This document shows, one piece after another, positions 38,536-47,409 of a DNA stretch of 64,000 bases. The stretch comes from Bradyrhizobium sp. SK17. Lineage in GTDB: Bacteria > Pseudomonadota > Alphaproteobacteria > Rhizobiales > Xanthobacteraceae. The stretch covers positions 2,170,001 through 2,234,000 of the forward strand of contig NZ_CP025113.1 of assembly GCF_002831585.1 (NCBI RefSeq). Direction: 5' to 3'. How positions within the stretch are numbered: the stretch's first letter is position 1; the number at the start of each line of letters is the position of its first letter. Below the pieces are notes generated by a model that searched no databases, was not told the DNA's origin, and saw only the letters and a program-made list of their open reading frames with translations. The translations under genes and the position numbers were made by a program.

Positions 38536-39186
38536 ATGGGTGACAGGGTGATCAGGTTCGCGCTCGCAGCGGCGCTGTCGATCGGGCTCGGGGCCACCCT
38601 GCTGCCCTCAGGGGCTTCCGCGCAGTCGCTGAGCGACCGCTTCAAGAGCCTGTTCGGCGGCGGTTCGTCCGACCAGGACAAGCCGGCGGCTCCGGCCGCG
38701 CCGCAGCAGCTCAATGACGCCGATGCCGAACTGTCCTGTCCGCCAGTGCAGATCCGCTCCGGGGCCTCGACCTATTCGGTGGCGGCGACCGGCAAGGAAG
38801 CGGTCGGCAACGACGTCAAGTTCCTGGCCTCGATCACCCGCACCGCGCGGCAATGCAATCTGAGCGGCGGCATGATCACCGCCAAGATCGGTATCCAGGG
38901 CCGGATCATCGTCGGTCCCCAGGGCGCCCCGCCGACCATTCAGGTGCCGCTGCGCGTCGCCGTGGTGCAGGGCGGCGTCGGCGAGAAGACGATCGCGACC
39001 AAGGCCTACACCACCACGGTGCAGATGGACGAGAGCGGCAGCGTGCCGTTCAGCCTGGTCGCCGAGGATGTCGTCTATCCGGCGCCGTCGCCGGCCGACA
39101 ACGACAATTACATCTTCTATATCGGCTTCGATCCGCAGGCCCTGAAGCCGGAGCCCAAGCCGCGCGCCCCGCACAAGAAGAAGTAG
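38536..39186 (+). CDS. Exported hypothetical protein
   Basis: 216 residues with a signal peptide ending ASA-QS (about residue 30), a short SLSDRFKSLFGGGS segment, then a beta-rich domain with two cysteines (SCPPVQIRSG, ARQCNLSGG) about 47 residues apart and a lysine-rich tail PRAPHKKK. No family recognised. It is followed by a bidirectional terminator. Confidence 0.8.
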   Translation: MGDRVIRFALAAALSIGLGATLLPSGASAQSLSDRFKSLFGGGSSDQDKPAAPAAPQQLNDADAELSCPPVQIRSGASTYSVAATGKEAVGNDVKFLASITRTARQCNLSGGMITAKIGIQGRIIVGPQGAPPTIQVPLRVAVVQGGVGEKTIATKAYTTTVQMDESGSVPFSLVAEDVVYPAPSPADNDNYIFYIGFDPQALKPEPKPRAPHKKK

Positions 39187-39240
39187 CGCGGCGATCGCGC
39201 CACGCAACGTGGGCGGATCGAGCATTTGAAGGCAAACAAA

Positions 39241-39276
39241 AAGGCCGGCGCGATCAACTCGCGCCGGCCTTTTTGG
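39241..39276. terminator. Bidirectional terminator
   Basis: AAGGCCGGCGCGA pairs with TCGCGCCGGCCTT, with an A-run upstream and TTTTT downstream. It lies between the convergent exported-protein gene and atpF. Confidence 0.9.
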
Positions 39277-39294
39277 TAACCAGTTGTGATCGCG

Positions 39295-39780
39295 TCAGTT
39301 CAGCTTGGAGCGGACTTCGGCGATGCCCTTGCCGATCAGGTCGTCGGCAACCGGGCCCTTGACCGACTGCGACAGGATGGTCGAGGCGGCGGTCACCGCG
39401 GCGTTGGCCGCGGCGGCGCGGACATCGGCCACGGCCTGGGCCTCGGCCTGGGCGATCTTGCTCTCGGCAGTCTTGGTCCGCCGCGCGACAAAATCTTCCA
39501 TCTTGGTCTTGGCTTCGGCCGCGATCCGCTCGGCTTCGGCCTTGGCGCTGGAGATGATGTCCTGGGCCTCGCGCTCCGCGCTGGCGCGGCGTGCCTTGTA
39601 CTCGCCGAGCAGCTTGTTGGCCTCGTCCTTCAGACGGCGCGCGTCATCCAGCTCGGCCTTGATGCGCTCGGCACGATGATCGAGCGCCGTCAGCAGGGTG
39701 CGATGGACGCCGAGATAGCCGAACACGACCAGCAGAACGACGAAGGCGATCGCAACCCAGGTTTCCGGTTCGTAAAACAT
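39295..39780 (-). CDS. atpF: ATP synthase F0 subunit b
   Basis: 161 residues: one N-terminal membrane helix ([19 protein letters not shown]) and a long charged coiled-coil ([20 protein letters not shown]). It forms half of the peripheral stalk with b'. Last gene of the F0 operon, 3 bp after the b' gene. Confidence 0.94.
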   Translation of the reverse strand: MFYEPETWVAIAFVVLLVVFGYLGVHRTLLTALDHRAERIKAELDDARRLKDEANKLLGEYKARRASAEREAQDIISSAKAEAERIAAEAKTKMEDFVARRTKTAESKIAQAEAQAVADVRAAAANAAVTAASTILSQSVKGPVADDLIGKGIAEVRSKLN

Positions 39781-39783
39781 CGT

Positions 39784-40350
39784 CTATCCCTTCAGCGACG
39801 CGTCGACGGCGCTGTTGACCGCATTCGCGTCCGGCGTGACGCCGGCGAGTTGCTGGACGATGGCGCCGGCCGCATCCGCCGCGATGCCGCGGACGTTGCT
39901 CATGGCGTTGGTCCGGGTCGTTGCGATCTGCTTCTCGGCGTCGGCGAGCTTCACCGCCAGTTTCTCTTCCAGCGTCTTGCGCTCGGCTTCCGAGGCCGCG
40001 TTCAGCTTCTCGCGGGTCTCGTTGCCGATCGCCTGCGCGTTGGCGCGTGCGTTGGCGAGTTCGGTTTCATAGGCCTTCAGCGCCGCGTCGGACTCGTCCT
40101 TCAGCTTCTGCGCCTCGGCCAGATCGCCCTCGATCTTGTTCTGACGTGCGTCGATCGTCCCGCCGACGCGCGGCAGTGCGATACGCGACACGATCAGGTA
40201 GAGCGCGACAAATGCGATCGCCAGCGACACCAGCTGCGAGGCGAAATTGGAGGAATCGAACGGCGGAAAGGCTCCGCCGTGATGTCCACCATCGGCCTCG
40301 GTGTGGGCGCCGGCCTGCTGGCCTTTTGCCTCGCCATGACTCTCAGCCAT
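39784..40350 (-). CDS. atpF2: ATP synthase F0 subunit b'
   Basis: 188 residues. A glycine/histidine-rich N-terminal extension ([19 protein letters not shown]) precedes the membrane helix and coiled coil. The b/b' heterodimer is typical of photosynthetic and many other alphaproteobacteria. Between atpE and atpF. Confidence 0.93.
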   Translation of the reverse strand: MAESHGEAKGQQAGAHTEADGGHHGGAFPPFDSSNFASQLVSLAIAFVALYLIVSRIALPRVGGTIDARQNKIEGDLAEAQKLKDESDAALKAYETELANARANAQAIGNETREKLNAASEAERKTLEEKLAVKLADAEKQIATTRTNAMSNVRGIAADAAGAIVQQLAGVTPDANAVNSAVDASLKG

Positions 40351-40419
40351 GGTGTTCTCCTGTTGCTGTCATGCGCGCCGCCCTTGGACGAACCCCGGGC
40401 GGCGCGAAGGAAGTGCCGC

Positions 40420-40650
40420 TCAGAGCGGAACGAACAGCAGGAGCAGCGCGATCAGCAGCGAGAAGATGCCGAGCGCTTCGGTCACGGCGAAGCCGAAGAT
40501 CAGGTTGCCGAACTGGCCCTGAGCGGCCGAGGGGTTACGCACCGCAGCGGCGAGGTAGTTGCCGAAGATGATGCCCACGCCGACGCCCGCACCGCCCATG
40601 CCGATGCACGCGATGCCCGCGCCGATAAGTTTTGCTGCTGCCGGTTCCAT
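40420..40650 (-). CDS. atpE: ATP synthase F0 subunit c
   Basis: 76 residues forming a two-helix hairpin: a glycine-rich first helix ([19 protein letters not shown]), a polar RNP loop, and the proton-carrying E58 in [12 protein letters not shown]. No sodium-binding signature is evident, so H+ is expected. Confidence 0.96.
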   Translation of the reverse strand: MEPAAAKLIGAGIACIGMGGAGVGVGIIFGNYLAAAVRNPSAAQGQFGNLIFGFAVTEALGIFSLLIALLLLFVPL

Positions 40651-40705
40651 TTGTAGCTCCTTGAGAAAGATAGACAGATTGGTGGGTGGAGATTCCCCGG
40701 ACCGC

Positions 40706-41455
40706 TTAGTGTCCCGGATGAATGGCGTCGTTGAGGTAGATGCAGGTCAGGATCGCGAACACGTAGGCTTGCAGGAACGCGACCAGCAGCTCGAGCGCGT
40801 ACAGCGCAACGGTGAGCGCGAGCGGCAGCACGCCGCCGAACCAGCCGAGCGCGCCGAGCGAGAAGCCGAGCATGGCGACGAAGCCCGCGAACACCTTCAG
40901 CGCGATGTGGCCGGCCAGCATGTTGGCGAACAGACGAACGCTGTGCGAGACCGGCCGCAGGAAGAACGACAGGATCTCGATGAACATGACCAGCGGCAGG
41001 ATGTAGATCGGAACGCCGTGGGGGACGAAGATGCTGAAGAATTTCAGGCCGTTCTTGTAGACGCCGTAGATCAGGACGGTGAAGAACACCAGCAGCGCGA
41101 GAGCTGCGGTCACGATCAGGTGGCTTGCGATCGTGAAGGTGTAGGGGATGACGCCGACCAGGTTCGAGACGCAGAGGAACATGAACAGCGAGAAGATCAG
41201 CGGGAAGAACTTCATGCCTTCCGAGCCGGCCGTGCTGCGAATCGTGGTGGCGACGAACTCGTAGGAGATTTCGGCAACCGACTGCAACCGTCCCGGAACC
41301 AGCTCGCGGCCGCTCGCCAGCATCAGCAGCGCGATCAGCAGCACCGCGATGAACATGTAGAGCGACGAATTGGTGAAGGCGATCGTGTGATTGCCGATGT
41401 GGCCGAGCGTGAAGAGGGGCTCGATATTGAACTGGTGGATCGGGTCGATTTTCAT
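40706..41455 (-). CDS. atpB: ATP synthase F0 subunit a
   Basis: 249 residues from the ATG at 41455, giving [15 protein letters not shown]; the frame extends 9 codons further without reason. The essential arginine lies in [16 protein letters not shown], and the C-terminal helix carries the [15 protein letters not shown] proton-path glutamate/glutamine. It forms the proton half-channels against the c ring. Confidence 0.96.
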   Translation of the reverse strand: MKIDPIHQFNIEPLFTLGHIGNHTIAFTNSSLYMFIAVLLIALLMLASGRELVPGRLQSVAEISYEFVATTIRSTAGSEGMKFFPLIFSLFMFLCVSNLVGVIPYTFTIASHLIVTAALALLVFFTVLIYGVYKNGLKFFSIFVPHGVPIYILPLVMFIEILSFFLRPVSHSVRLFANMLAGHIALKVFAGFVAMLGFSLGALGWFGGVLPLALTVALYALELLVAFLQAYVFAILTCIYLNDAIHPGH

Positions 41456-41527
41456 CCGCGCGGCTCTTGGTCCACCGGCCATCGTGCCGGTAATCGAATT
41501 TCAAATGTCGTGACTTCCCGCCAGCGC

Positions 41528-41899
41528 TCAGCGCTTGCCCGAGGCCACGCCCGCGGACCTCACCACGTTGACCACGCCGGCGACGAAGCCGAGCAGCGTT
41601 AACACGATGAAGCCGAATGGCGACGTCGACAGCAAACGGTCGAACCCCCAGCCAATCGCCGCTCCGACGGCAACGCCCGCGATCAGCTCCGAGGAAAGAC
41701 GAAAACCGAGCGCCATCGCCGAAGCTCTGGCGGCACTGTCCCCGCTTTCTGTACCGGATTGATCAGTCTTGTTCCTGCGGCTGTCGCGAATTTCTGACAA
41801 CCGATGATCGAGACTTCCGAGCCTTGCGGAAAGCGCAGCTTCGTCAGGAGGCGATTGATCGCGACTTCCACTTGCGCCGTCGTTGGTGTTTTCAGCCAT
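41528..41899 (-). CDS. atpI: ATP synthase protein I
   Basis: 123 residues: a hydrophilic N-terminus and two membrane helices (LIAGVAVGAAIGWGFDRLL, FGFIVLTLLGFVAGVVNVV), the AtpI pattern. First gene of the F0 operon; F1 genes are elsewhere, as usual in this group. AtpI helps assemble the c ring and may carry Mg2+. Confidence 0.9.
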   Translation of the reverse strand: MAENTNDGASGSRDQSPPDEAALSARLGSLDHRLSEIRDSRRNKTDQSGTESGDSAARASAMALGFRLSSELIAGVAVGAAIGWGFDRLLSTSPFGFIVLTLLGFVAGVVNVVRSAGVASGKR

Positions 41900-41965
41900 G
41901 CTGCAAACACTAACCGATGCCGCGGTTGATGGAAATTGCGCCCGTCCCCGTCAAAAGCCGCGCGG

Positions 41966-41994
41966 ACCATACTTACCGCGTCTAATCAAGTCAA
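41966..41994 (-). promoter_or_regulatory. Sigma-70-like promoter of the atp F0 operon
   Basis: On the minus strand TTGACT (complement of 41989-41994) and TATGGT (complement of 41966-41971) are spaced by 17 bp, about 65 bp before the atpI start. Confidence 0.55.
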
Positions 41995-42175
41995 GATTGC
42001 GTCGTAACCAGTTATTGCTTTGATTCTGCTGGATTTATTTGGAGATATTCAAGGGCAGAGTGACGCAGCGATCGCAGTGCAGCAGCTTGCGTGACATTGA
42101 GCGATGTTGCGTGGCTTTTGCCGCTCTGCTGGGATCAGTCAAAATCGCTATCGTCTCGTGCAATCAAGGTTCCGC

Positions 42176-42799
42176 ATGCCGCGCCAGATCGACTACTATT
42201 TCTCCTTGCAATCACCTTGGGCCTATATCGGCCACAAGCCCTTCGTTCGACTCGTAAGCACTTACGATCTCAAGGTAAATTACCGTCCCGTGCTGCTGGT
42301 CGATTTGTTCGCGGAGACCGGCGGATTGCCGCTCGCCAAGCGTCATCCGATGCGGCAGCGCTACCGGATGATCGAGTTGCAGCGCTGGCGCGACAAGCGC
42401 GGGCTGAATTTCCATCTGCAACCGGCGCATTGGCCGTTCAACGGACGGCTTGCCGATGGCGTCGTGATCGCGGCGCTCGAGGCGGGCCTCGATCCCGAGC
42501 CATTCTTGCAACGCGCCTTTCCGTCCGTCTGGGAGCAACAGCTCAACCTTGCCGATCCTGCGACGCTGGTAAGTCTCGCCGATGCAGCCGGCATGCCCGG
42601 GCAGCAGCTGGTCGAGCGCTCAGGCGCCGAGGCGATCAGCGCGGCCTATGAGCAGAACCGCCAGGATGCATTGTCCGCCGACGTATTCGGCTCGCCGGGC
42701 TACGTGCTCGATGGCGAGGTATTCTGGGGACAGGACCGGATCGAATTGCTCGAGGACGCGTTGAAGTCGGGCCGCAAGCCCTATAGCTCTGAGGTCTAG
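42176..42799 (+). CDS. DsbA-like 2-hydroxychromene-2-carboxylate isomerase family protein
   Basis: 207 residues from the ATG at 42176. The DsbA/GST-kappa fold starts IDYYFSLQSPWAYIGH, with a serine-containing SPWAY replacing the CxxC, as in HCCA isomerases, and a C-terminal FGSPGYVLDGEVFWGQDRI. The namesake enzyme isomerises a naphthalene-pathway intermediate using glutathione; no such pathway is nearby, so the true substrate is open. Upstream frame to 42104 is not needed. Confidence 0.87.
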   Translation: MPRQIDYYFSLQSPWAYIGHKPFVRLVSTYDLKVNYRPVLLVDLFAETGGLPLAKRHPMRQRYRMIELQRWRDKRGLNFHLQPAHWPFNGRLADGVVIAALEAGLDPEPFLQRAFPSVWEQQLNLADPATLVSLADAAGMPGQQLVERSGAEAISAAYEQNRQDALSADVFGSPGYVLDGEVFWGQDRIELLEDALKSGRKPYSSEV

Positions 42800-42831
42800 G
42801 GGCAGGAAATCAGGTTGAGGCGGAGCAAGCC

Positions 42832-43335
42832 ATGCCCATCGCGATGTCGCCGTCGAAACTGTCGATCGCAATTGCCGCCGTCCTGATCTCATGCGGCGCG
42901 GCGACGGCGCAAACCACGCCGGACACCGAGAACGGCCGTTACGCCTTGTCTCCGGCCGGCGACGGCTTCCTGCGGCTCGACACGCGCACCGGTGCGGTGT
43001 CGACCTGCACCAATTCCAGCTCCGGCTGGGCCTGCTACCTGGTGCCCGACGAGCGTGCGGCGCTGGATGCGGAGATCGGGCGGCTGCAAGTCGACAATGA
43101 CAAACTCAGGGGTGAGCTTGCGGCGCGCGCACCGTCGGCCAAGACCGACGAAGCGTTGCCGAAATCGGACCAGCTGAAGCAGCCGAAGACCGCCGAGGGC
43201 GAGCGCAAGATCGAGATTCCGCTGCCGAGCGACCGCGACATGGATCGCATGATGTCGTTCGTGGAGCGGGCCTGGCGGCGGCTGATCGAGATGGCGAACC
43301 GCGTCCAGCGTGACAGCAATGGCGGCAAGATCTGA
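42832..43335 (+). CDS. Exported hypothetical protein
   Basis: 167 residues with a signal peptide ending ATA-QT (about residue 26). A small domain GRYALSPAGDGFLRLDTRTGAV is followed by STCTNSSSGWACYLVPDE with two cysteines, a coiled-coil segment DAEIGRLQVDNDKLRGEL, and a C-terminal helix DRDMDRMMSFVERAWRRL. No family name known to me. Same direction as the isomerase, 32 bp later. Confidence 0.8.
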   Translation: MPIAMSPSKLSIAIAAVLISCGAATAQTTPDTENGRYALSPAGDGFLRLDTRTGAVSTCTNSSSGWACYLVPDERAALDAEIGRLQVDNDKLRGELAARAPSAKTDEALPKSDQLKQPKTAEGERKIEIPLPSDRDMDRMMSFVERAWRRLIEMANRVQRDSNGGKI

Positions 43336-43360
43336 TCTGACGATTGCCACACATACAGTG

Positions 43361-43483
43361 TCGTCCCGGCGAAGGCCGCGACCCATACGCCGTGATTTCT
43401 CGATTTCGACGGCTAGGAGTTGGCGCCTCGCCTGACCAATGAATATCGGTGGTTATGGGTCCCGGGCCTTCGCCGGGACGACG
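43361..43483. repeat. Palindromic intergenic repeat, family A (copy 7)
   Basis: TCGTCCCGGCGAAGGCC on the left and GGCCTTCGCCGGGACGA on the right, inverted. Lies just before yjbQ. Confidence 0.82.
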
Positions 43484-43496
43484 GTCAAGAGGATAC

Positions 43497-43970
43497 ATGA
43501 GTTCATCGAAGCAATTCTCGCGCTCGGCGCCATCATCCGTCCCGGCGACCAGCATCACGTCGTCGCGATTGCTGGTCGAGACAGCGGGCGCGGGCTTCAT
43601 CGACATCACGGGCGAGATCGCAGGATTCCTGCGCGAGGTGCGTGCCGGCGAGGGCGTGGTGACGCTGTTCATCCGTCATACCTCGGCGTCGCTGACGATC
43701 CAGGAGAATGCCGATCCGACGGTGCTGGTCGACCTGATGACGGCGCTCGACCGCGCCGCGCCCGAGGACGGTGGCTGGCGTCACGACACCGAAGGTCCTG
43801 ACGACATGCCGGCGCATATCAAGACGATGCTGACGGCGACCTCGTTGCAGGTTCCGGTGCTCGATGGCGCAATGGCACTGGGCACCTGGCAGGGCATCTA
43901 TCTGATCGAGCATCGCGCCCGCCCGCACCGGCGCGAGATCGTGCTGCAATTCATCGGCGCCACGCGCTGA
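43497..43970 (+). CDS. YjbQ (UPF0047) family protein
   Basis: 157 residues from the ATG at 43497. The YjbQ core is clear: VTLFIRHTSASLTIQENADP, DDMPAHIKTMLTATSLQVPV and LGTWQGIYLIEHR. Family members can show thiamin-phosphate synthase activity, and the physiological role is debated. An N-terminal extension of about 20 Ser-rich residues is unusual; a later start is possible but no better ATG exists. Confidence 0.9.
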   Translation: MSSSKQFSRSAPSSVPATSITSSRLLVETAGAGFIDITGEIAGFLREVRAGEGVVTLFIRHTSASLTIQENADPTVLVDLMTALDRAAPEDGGWRHDTEGPDDMPAHIKTMLTATSLQVPVLDGAMALGTWQGIYLIEHRARPHRREIVLQFIGATR

Positions 43971-43996
43971 CGCTTTCGTGTCGCCGCTTGAAACGA

Positions 43997-44026
43997 CATC
44001 GGCCGCGGAGCGATCCGCGGCCGATG
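43997..44026. terminator. Hairpin between convergent yjbQ and MHS transporter genes
   Basis: A 13-bp perfect stem (CATCGGCCGCGGA / TCCGCGGCCGATG) with a GCGA loop. No long T-run follows, so termination is likely but not certain. Confidence 0.6.
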
Positions 44027-44050
44027 CATCTTGATTGCGTGGTCGACCGA

Positions 44051-45715
44051 TCAGGTCTTGGAGATGTCGACGTCCTTGGTCTCCGGGATGAACAGCGCGC
44101 CGACCACGACGGTGATGGCCGCGAAGATGACCGGATACCAGAGACCGGAGTAGATATCGCCGGTCGAGGCGGTGATCGCGAACGCGGTCGCCGGGAGCAG
44201 GCCGCCGAACCAGCCGTTGCCGATATGATAGGGCAGCGACATCGAGGTGTAGCGGATGCGGGTCGGGAACAGTTCGACCAGCATGGCGGCGATCGGGCCG
44301 TAAACCATGGTGACGTAGAGCACCAGGATGAACAGCAGTCCGATGACCGAAGCCACCTGCGGACGGAAGACGTCGAACGGATGCGACATCTTCACGACGC
44401 CGGCGTCACCCGCCTTCGGATAGCCCGCCGCCTGCACCGCCGCGGTGATCGCGGGGTTCGACGTCTTGGCGTCCGTGTAGGGCACGTCCTTGTCGTTGAC
44501 CACGACCTTCACCGGCGAGCCGGCCGGGCCAGGCACGGTGGAATACTTCACCGACGACTGGGCGAGGAAGGCGCGGGCGGTGTCGCAGGGTGCCGAGAAG
44601 ACGCGGGTGCCGACCGGGTTGAACAGGTCGCCGCAGCTTGCCGGATCCGCAACCACCTGCACCTTGACCGTCTCATAGGCCTTTTCCAGCGCCGGGTTGG
44701 CGTTGGTCGTGATCATCTTGAAGATCGGGAACAGGGTCAGCGCGCCGATCAGACAGCCCGCCAGGATGATCGGCTTGCGGCCGATCTTGTCCGACAGCGC
44801 GCCCCACACCAGGAAGAAGCCGGTGCCGAGCAGCAGCGACCAGGCGATCAGGAGGTTGGCGGTGTAGCCGTCGACCTTCAGGATCGATTGCAGGAAGAAC
44901 AGCGCGTAGAACTGGCCGGTGTACCAGATCACCGCCTGGCCCATGGTGAGGCCGAACAGCGCGAGGATCACGATCTTGGCGTTGCTCCAGGTCGCGAAGG
45001 CTTCGGTCAGCGGCGCCTTGGAGGTCTTGCCTTCCTCCTTCATGCGCTGGAACACCGGCGATTCGTTCAGCCGCAGACGGATCCAGACCGAGATGCCGAG
45101 CAGCAGCACCGACACCAGGAACGGAATGCGCCAGCCCCATTCGGCGAAGTCCTTCTCGCCGGTGATGGTGCGGGTGAACAGGATCACCAGCAGCGACAGG
45201 AACAGTCCGAGCGTTGCCGTGGTCTGGATGAACGAGGTGTAGTAGCCGCGCTTGCCGAGCGGTGCATGCTCGGCGACATAGGTCGCGGCACCACCATATT
45301 CGCCGCCGAGCGCGAGGCCTTGCAGCAGGCGGAGCGAGATTAGGATGATCGGCGCGGCGATGCCGATGGTCTTGGCGTTGGGCAGCAGGCCGACGATGAA
45401 CGTCGACAGGCCCATGATCAGGATGGTGACGAGGAAGGTGTATTTGCGGCCGACGATGTCGCCGACCCGGCCGAACACGATGGCGCCGAACGGACGCACC
45501 AGGAAGCCTGCCGCGAACGCCAGCAGCGCGAAGATATCGCGCGTTGCCGGCGGATAGTCGGAGAAGAACTGCGCGCCGATGATGCCGGCCAGCGAACCGT
45601 AGAGATAGAAGTCGTACCACTCGAACACGGTACCGAGCGACGACGCGAGGATGACGAAACGCTCATCCTTCGTCATGCCGGCGGGCCGCGCCGAGGTTGC
45701 AGTCATTGTGGACAT
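44051..45715 (-). CDS. MHS-family (metabolite:H+ symporter) MFS transporter with large loop insertion
   Basis: 554 residues, 12 membrane segments. The start GTVFEWYDFYLYGSLAGI and RPFGAIVFGRVGDIVGRKYT are signatures of the MHS group, which imports organic acids or betaines with protons. LALGGEYGGAATYVAEHAP follows. A hydrophilic insertion of roughly 100 residues lies between the eighth and ninth or tenth segments, with two cysteines (ASCGDLFNP, SAPCDTARAF). It is divergent from a CrbR-like regulator gene, which suggests uptake of a small carboxylate; the substrate is inference. Confidence 0.88.
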   Translation of the reverse strand: MSTMTATSARPAGMTKDERFVILASSLGTVFEWYDFYLYGSLAGIIGAQFFSDYPPATRDIFALLAFAAGFLVRPFGAIVFGRVGDIVGRKYTFLVTILIMGLSTFIVGLLPNAKTIGIAAPIILISLRLLQGLALGGEYGGAATYVAEHAPLGKRGYYTSFIQTTATLGLFLSLLVILFTRTITGEKDFAEWGWRIPFLVSVLLLGISVWIRLRLNESPVFQRMKEEGKTSKAPLTEAFATWSNAKIVILALFGLTMGQAVIWYTGQFYALFFLQSILKVDGYTANLLIAWSLLLGTGFFLVWGALSDKIGRKPIILAGCLIGALTLFPIFKMITTNANPALEKAYETVKVQVVADPASCGDLFNPVGTRVFSAPCDTARAFLAQSSVKYSTVPGPAGSPVKVVVNDKDVPYTDAKTSNPAITAAVQAAGYPKAGDAGVVKMSHPFDVFRPQVASVIGLLFILVLYVTMVYGPIAAMLVELFPTRIRYTSMSLPYHIGNGWFGGLLPATAFAITASTGDIYSGLWYPVIFAAITVVVGALFIPETKDVDISKT

Positions 45716-46030
45716 CTGGATAGCTCCCCCCGAAATTATTGCTGATGCTCGCCCCCGGCTGGCGGGTTAGGCTCGAATTAGCCTTCGGCTTGCGTTGGAG
45801 GGTAACATCGCAGTGAAACCCGCCCCAATAAGACTTTTGGCTTTTGCACGCTTGAACTTATCTTGGGAGGCGAGACCAGGACGAAGCGCCCCCGCGTGCG
45901 TCTATTGCGGCGCACAAGCTAAGCGGGTTAACTGCTTTGGCATCTGGTATTACCGGGCCCTTGCGTGGTACTGCCGCGCGGGCGACAACCGAACGGCGCG
46001 GGTTTGCCAAAGCCTGCAAGTGGGACTGAG
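45716..46030. other. 315-bp divergent intergenic region
   Basis: Separates the MHS transporter and the LuxR-type regulator. It is less GC-rich near 45810-45870 and must hold both promoters, but I see no convincing -35/-10 pair and no sigma-54 site. No ORF of interest. Confidence 0.5.
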
Positions 46031-46705
46031 ATGAACGCTGCTGCCAATACTCATCTTGTCATCGCCGACGACCATCCGCTTTTTCGCGATGCGTTGCGCC
46101 AGGCGGTGTCCAGTGTCGTGAGCTCGGCCACGATCAGCGAGGCCGGATCGTTCGAGGACCTGACCGCGCTGCTGGAACGGGACTCCGAGGTCGACCTGAT
46201 CATGCTCGACCTGTCGATGCCGGGGATCAGCGGCTTTTCCGGGCTGATCTATCTGCGGGCGCAATATCCGGCGATCCCGGTGGTCATCGTCTCCGCCAGC
46301 GACGACGCCGGAACCATCCGCCGCTCGCTCGACTTCGGCGCCTCGGGGTTCATCCCCAAGCGCTTCGGCGTCGAGACGCTGCGGGATGCCATCATGAAGG
46401 TGATGGAGGGCGACGTCTGGGTTCCGCCGGATACCGATCTGTCGGCTGCCGGCGATCCCGACATGACCCGGCTGCGTGACCGTCTGGTGACGCTCACCCC
46501 GCAACAGGTGCGGGTGCTGATGATGCTGTCCGAGGGGCTGCTCAACAAGCAGATCGCCTATGAGCTCGGCGTCTCCGAAGCGACCATCAAGGCCCATGTC
46601 TCGGCCATCCTCCAGAAGCTCGGCGTCGAAAGCCGGACCCAGGCCGTGATCGCCGCCGCCAAGATCGCCGGCGGCCAGTGGCGCCAGGGCACGCCGTCGA
46701 GCTGA
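46031..46705 (+). CDS. CrbR-like LuxR-family response regulator
   Basis: 224 residues from the ATG at 46031. Receiver domain with DDHPLFRDALRQAV and phosphoacceptor aspartate in LIMLDLSMPG, switch residues VIVSASDD and GFIPKRF, then a LuxR HTH (TPQQVRVLMMLSEGLLNKQI, SEATIKAHVSAIL). This combination with the nearby solute-symporter hybrid kinase resembles CrbS/CrbR, which controls acetate use through acs in other proteobacteria. Its last 34 bp recur after the RAYT gene at 47373-47406. Confidence 0.85.
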   Translation: MNAAANTHLVIADDHPLFRDALRQAVSSVVSSATISEAGSFEDLTALLERDSEVDLIMLDLSMPGISGFSGLIYLRAQYPAIPVVIVSASDDAGTIRRSLDFGASGFIPKRFGVETLRDAIMKVMEGDVWVPPDTDLSAAGDPDMTRLRDRLVTLTPQQVRVLMMLSEGLLNKQIAYELGVSEATIKAHVSAILQKLGVESRTQAVIAAAKIAGGQWRQGTPSS

Positions 46706-46724
46706 CGGGGAATTCGTAGGACTG

Positions 46725-46754
46725 TAGGATGGGTGGAGCGAAGCGATACCCATC
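46725..46754 (+). repeat. REP, left of RAYT gene
   Basis: GATGGGT and ACCCATC form a 7-bp stem around GGAGCGAAGCGAT. The unit recurs inverted at 47313-47342 with one mismatch in about 30 bp. Confidence 0.85.
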
Positions 46755-46778
46755 ATCCCACCCACCGAGCATGCCTGC

Positions 46779-47315
46779 ATGACCGGCTACCGCCGCAATT
46801 TCATTGCCGGAGGCTGTTTTTTCTTTACCGTCAACTTGGCAGATCGTCGGCAGCGGCTCCTGACCGAAAATATTGATGCATTACGGGCGGCCTTCCGCGA
46901 GACCCGGCAGCACCATCCGTTCTCGAACGATGCAATCGTGGTGTTGCCGGAACATCTCCATACTGTCTGGACGATGCCGGAGGGGGATGCTGACTTCGCC
47001 ATGCGGTGGAGGCTGATCAAGACCTGGTTCTCTCGGCAGCTTGCCGGCGGCGAACCTGTTTCAAGCAGTCGCGCAGGTAAAGGCGAGCGCGGCGTGTGGC
47101 AGCGGCGCTACTGGGAGCATACGATCCGTGATGAGGACGATTTTTCGCGCCACATCGACTACGTCCACATCAATCCGGTCAAGCATGGTCTGGTAACACG
47201 TGTCGGAGACTGGCCGCACTCGTCGTTTCATCGGTTTGTGCGGGACGGTGTCTATCCCCCGGATTGGGCAGGCGACGTGGCCGGCCTTGAGGGGAAATAC
47301 GGCGAAAGAAGCTGA
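46779..47315 (+). CDS. REP-associated tyrosine transposase (RAYT, Y1/IS200-like)
   Basis: 178 residues. HUH motif HLH in PEHLHTVWTMP, catalytic tyrosine in the helix HIDYVHINPVKHG, and the WQRRYWEHTIRDEDDF segment are diagnostic of Y1 transposases of the RAYT type. Length matches intact members. The gene is bracketed by inverted REPs (46725-46754 and 47313-47342), the arrangement on which these domesticated single-strand transposases act. Confidence 0.93.
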   Translation: MTGYRRNFIAGGCFFFTVNLADRRQRLLTENIDALRAAFRETRQHHPFSNDAIVVLPEHLHTVWTMPEGDADFAMRWRLIKTWFSRQLAGGEPVSSSRAGKGERGVWQRRYWEHTIRDEDDFSRHIDYVHINPVKHGLVTRVGDWPHSSFHRFVRDGVYPPDWAGDVAGLEGKYGERS

Positions 47316-47342
47316 TGGGTATCGCTACGCTCCACCCATCCT
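47313..47342 (-). repeat. REP, right of RAYT gene
   Basis: Inverse of the left REP: GATGGGTATCG...CTCCACCCATC. It begins within the last codons of the RAYT gene. Confidence 0.85.
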
Positions 47343-47372
47343 ACGATCTGCTCCGGAAACCCTGCGTTCGCT

Positions 47373-47406
47373 CGGCCAGTGGCGCCAAGGCACGCGGTCG
47401 AGTTGA
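47373..47406 (+). repeat. Duplicate of the 3' end of the CrbR-like gene
   Basis: 34 bp matching 46672-46705 at 31 positions, in the same orientation and including a stop codon (TGA). It reads GQWRQGTRSS-stop against GQWRQGTPSS-stop in the regulator. The two copies bracket the whole RAYT/REP unit. Confidence 0.8.
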
Positions 47407-47409
47407 TCG

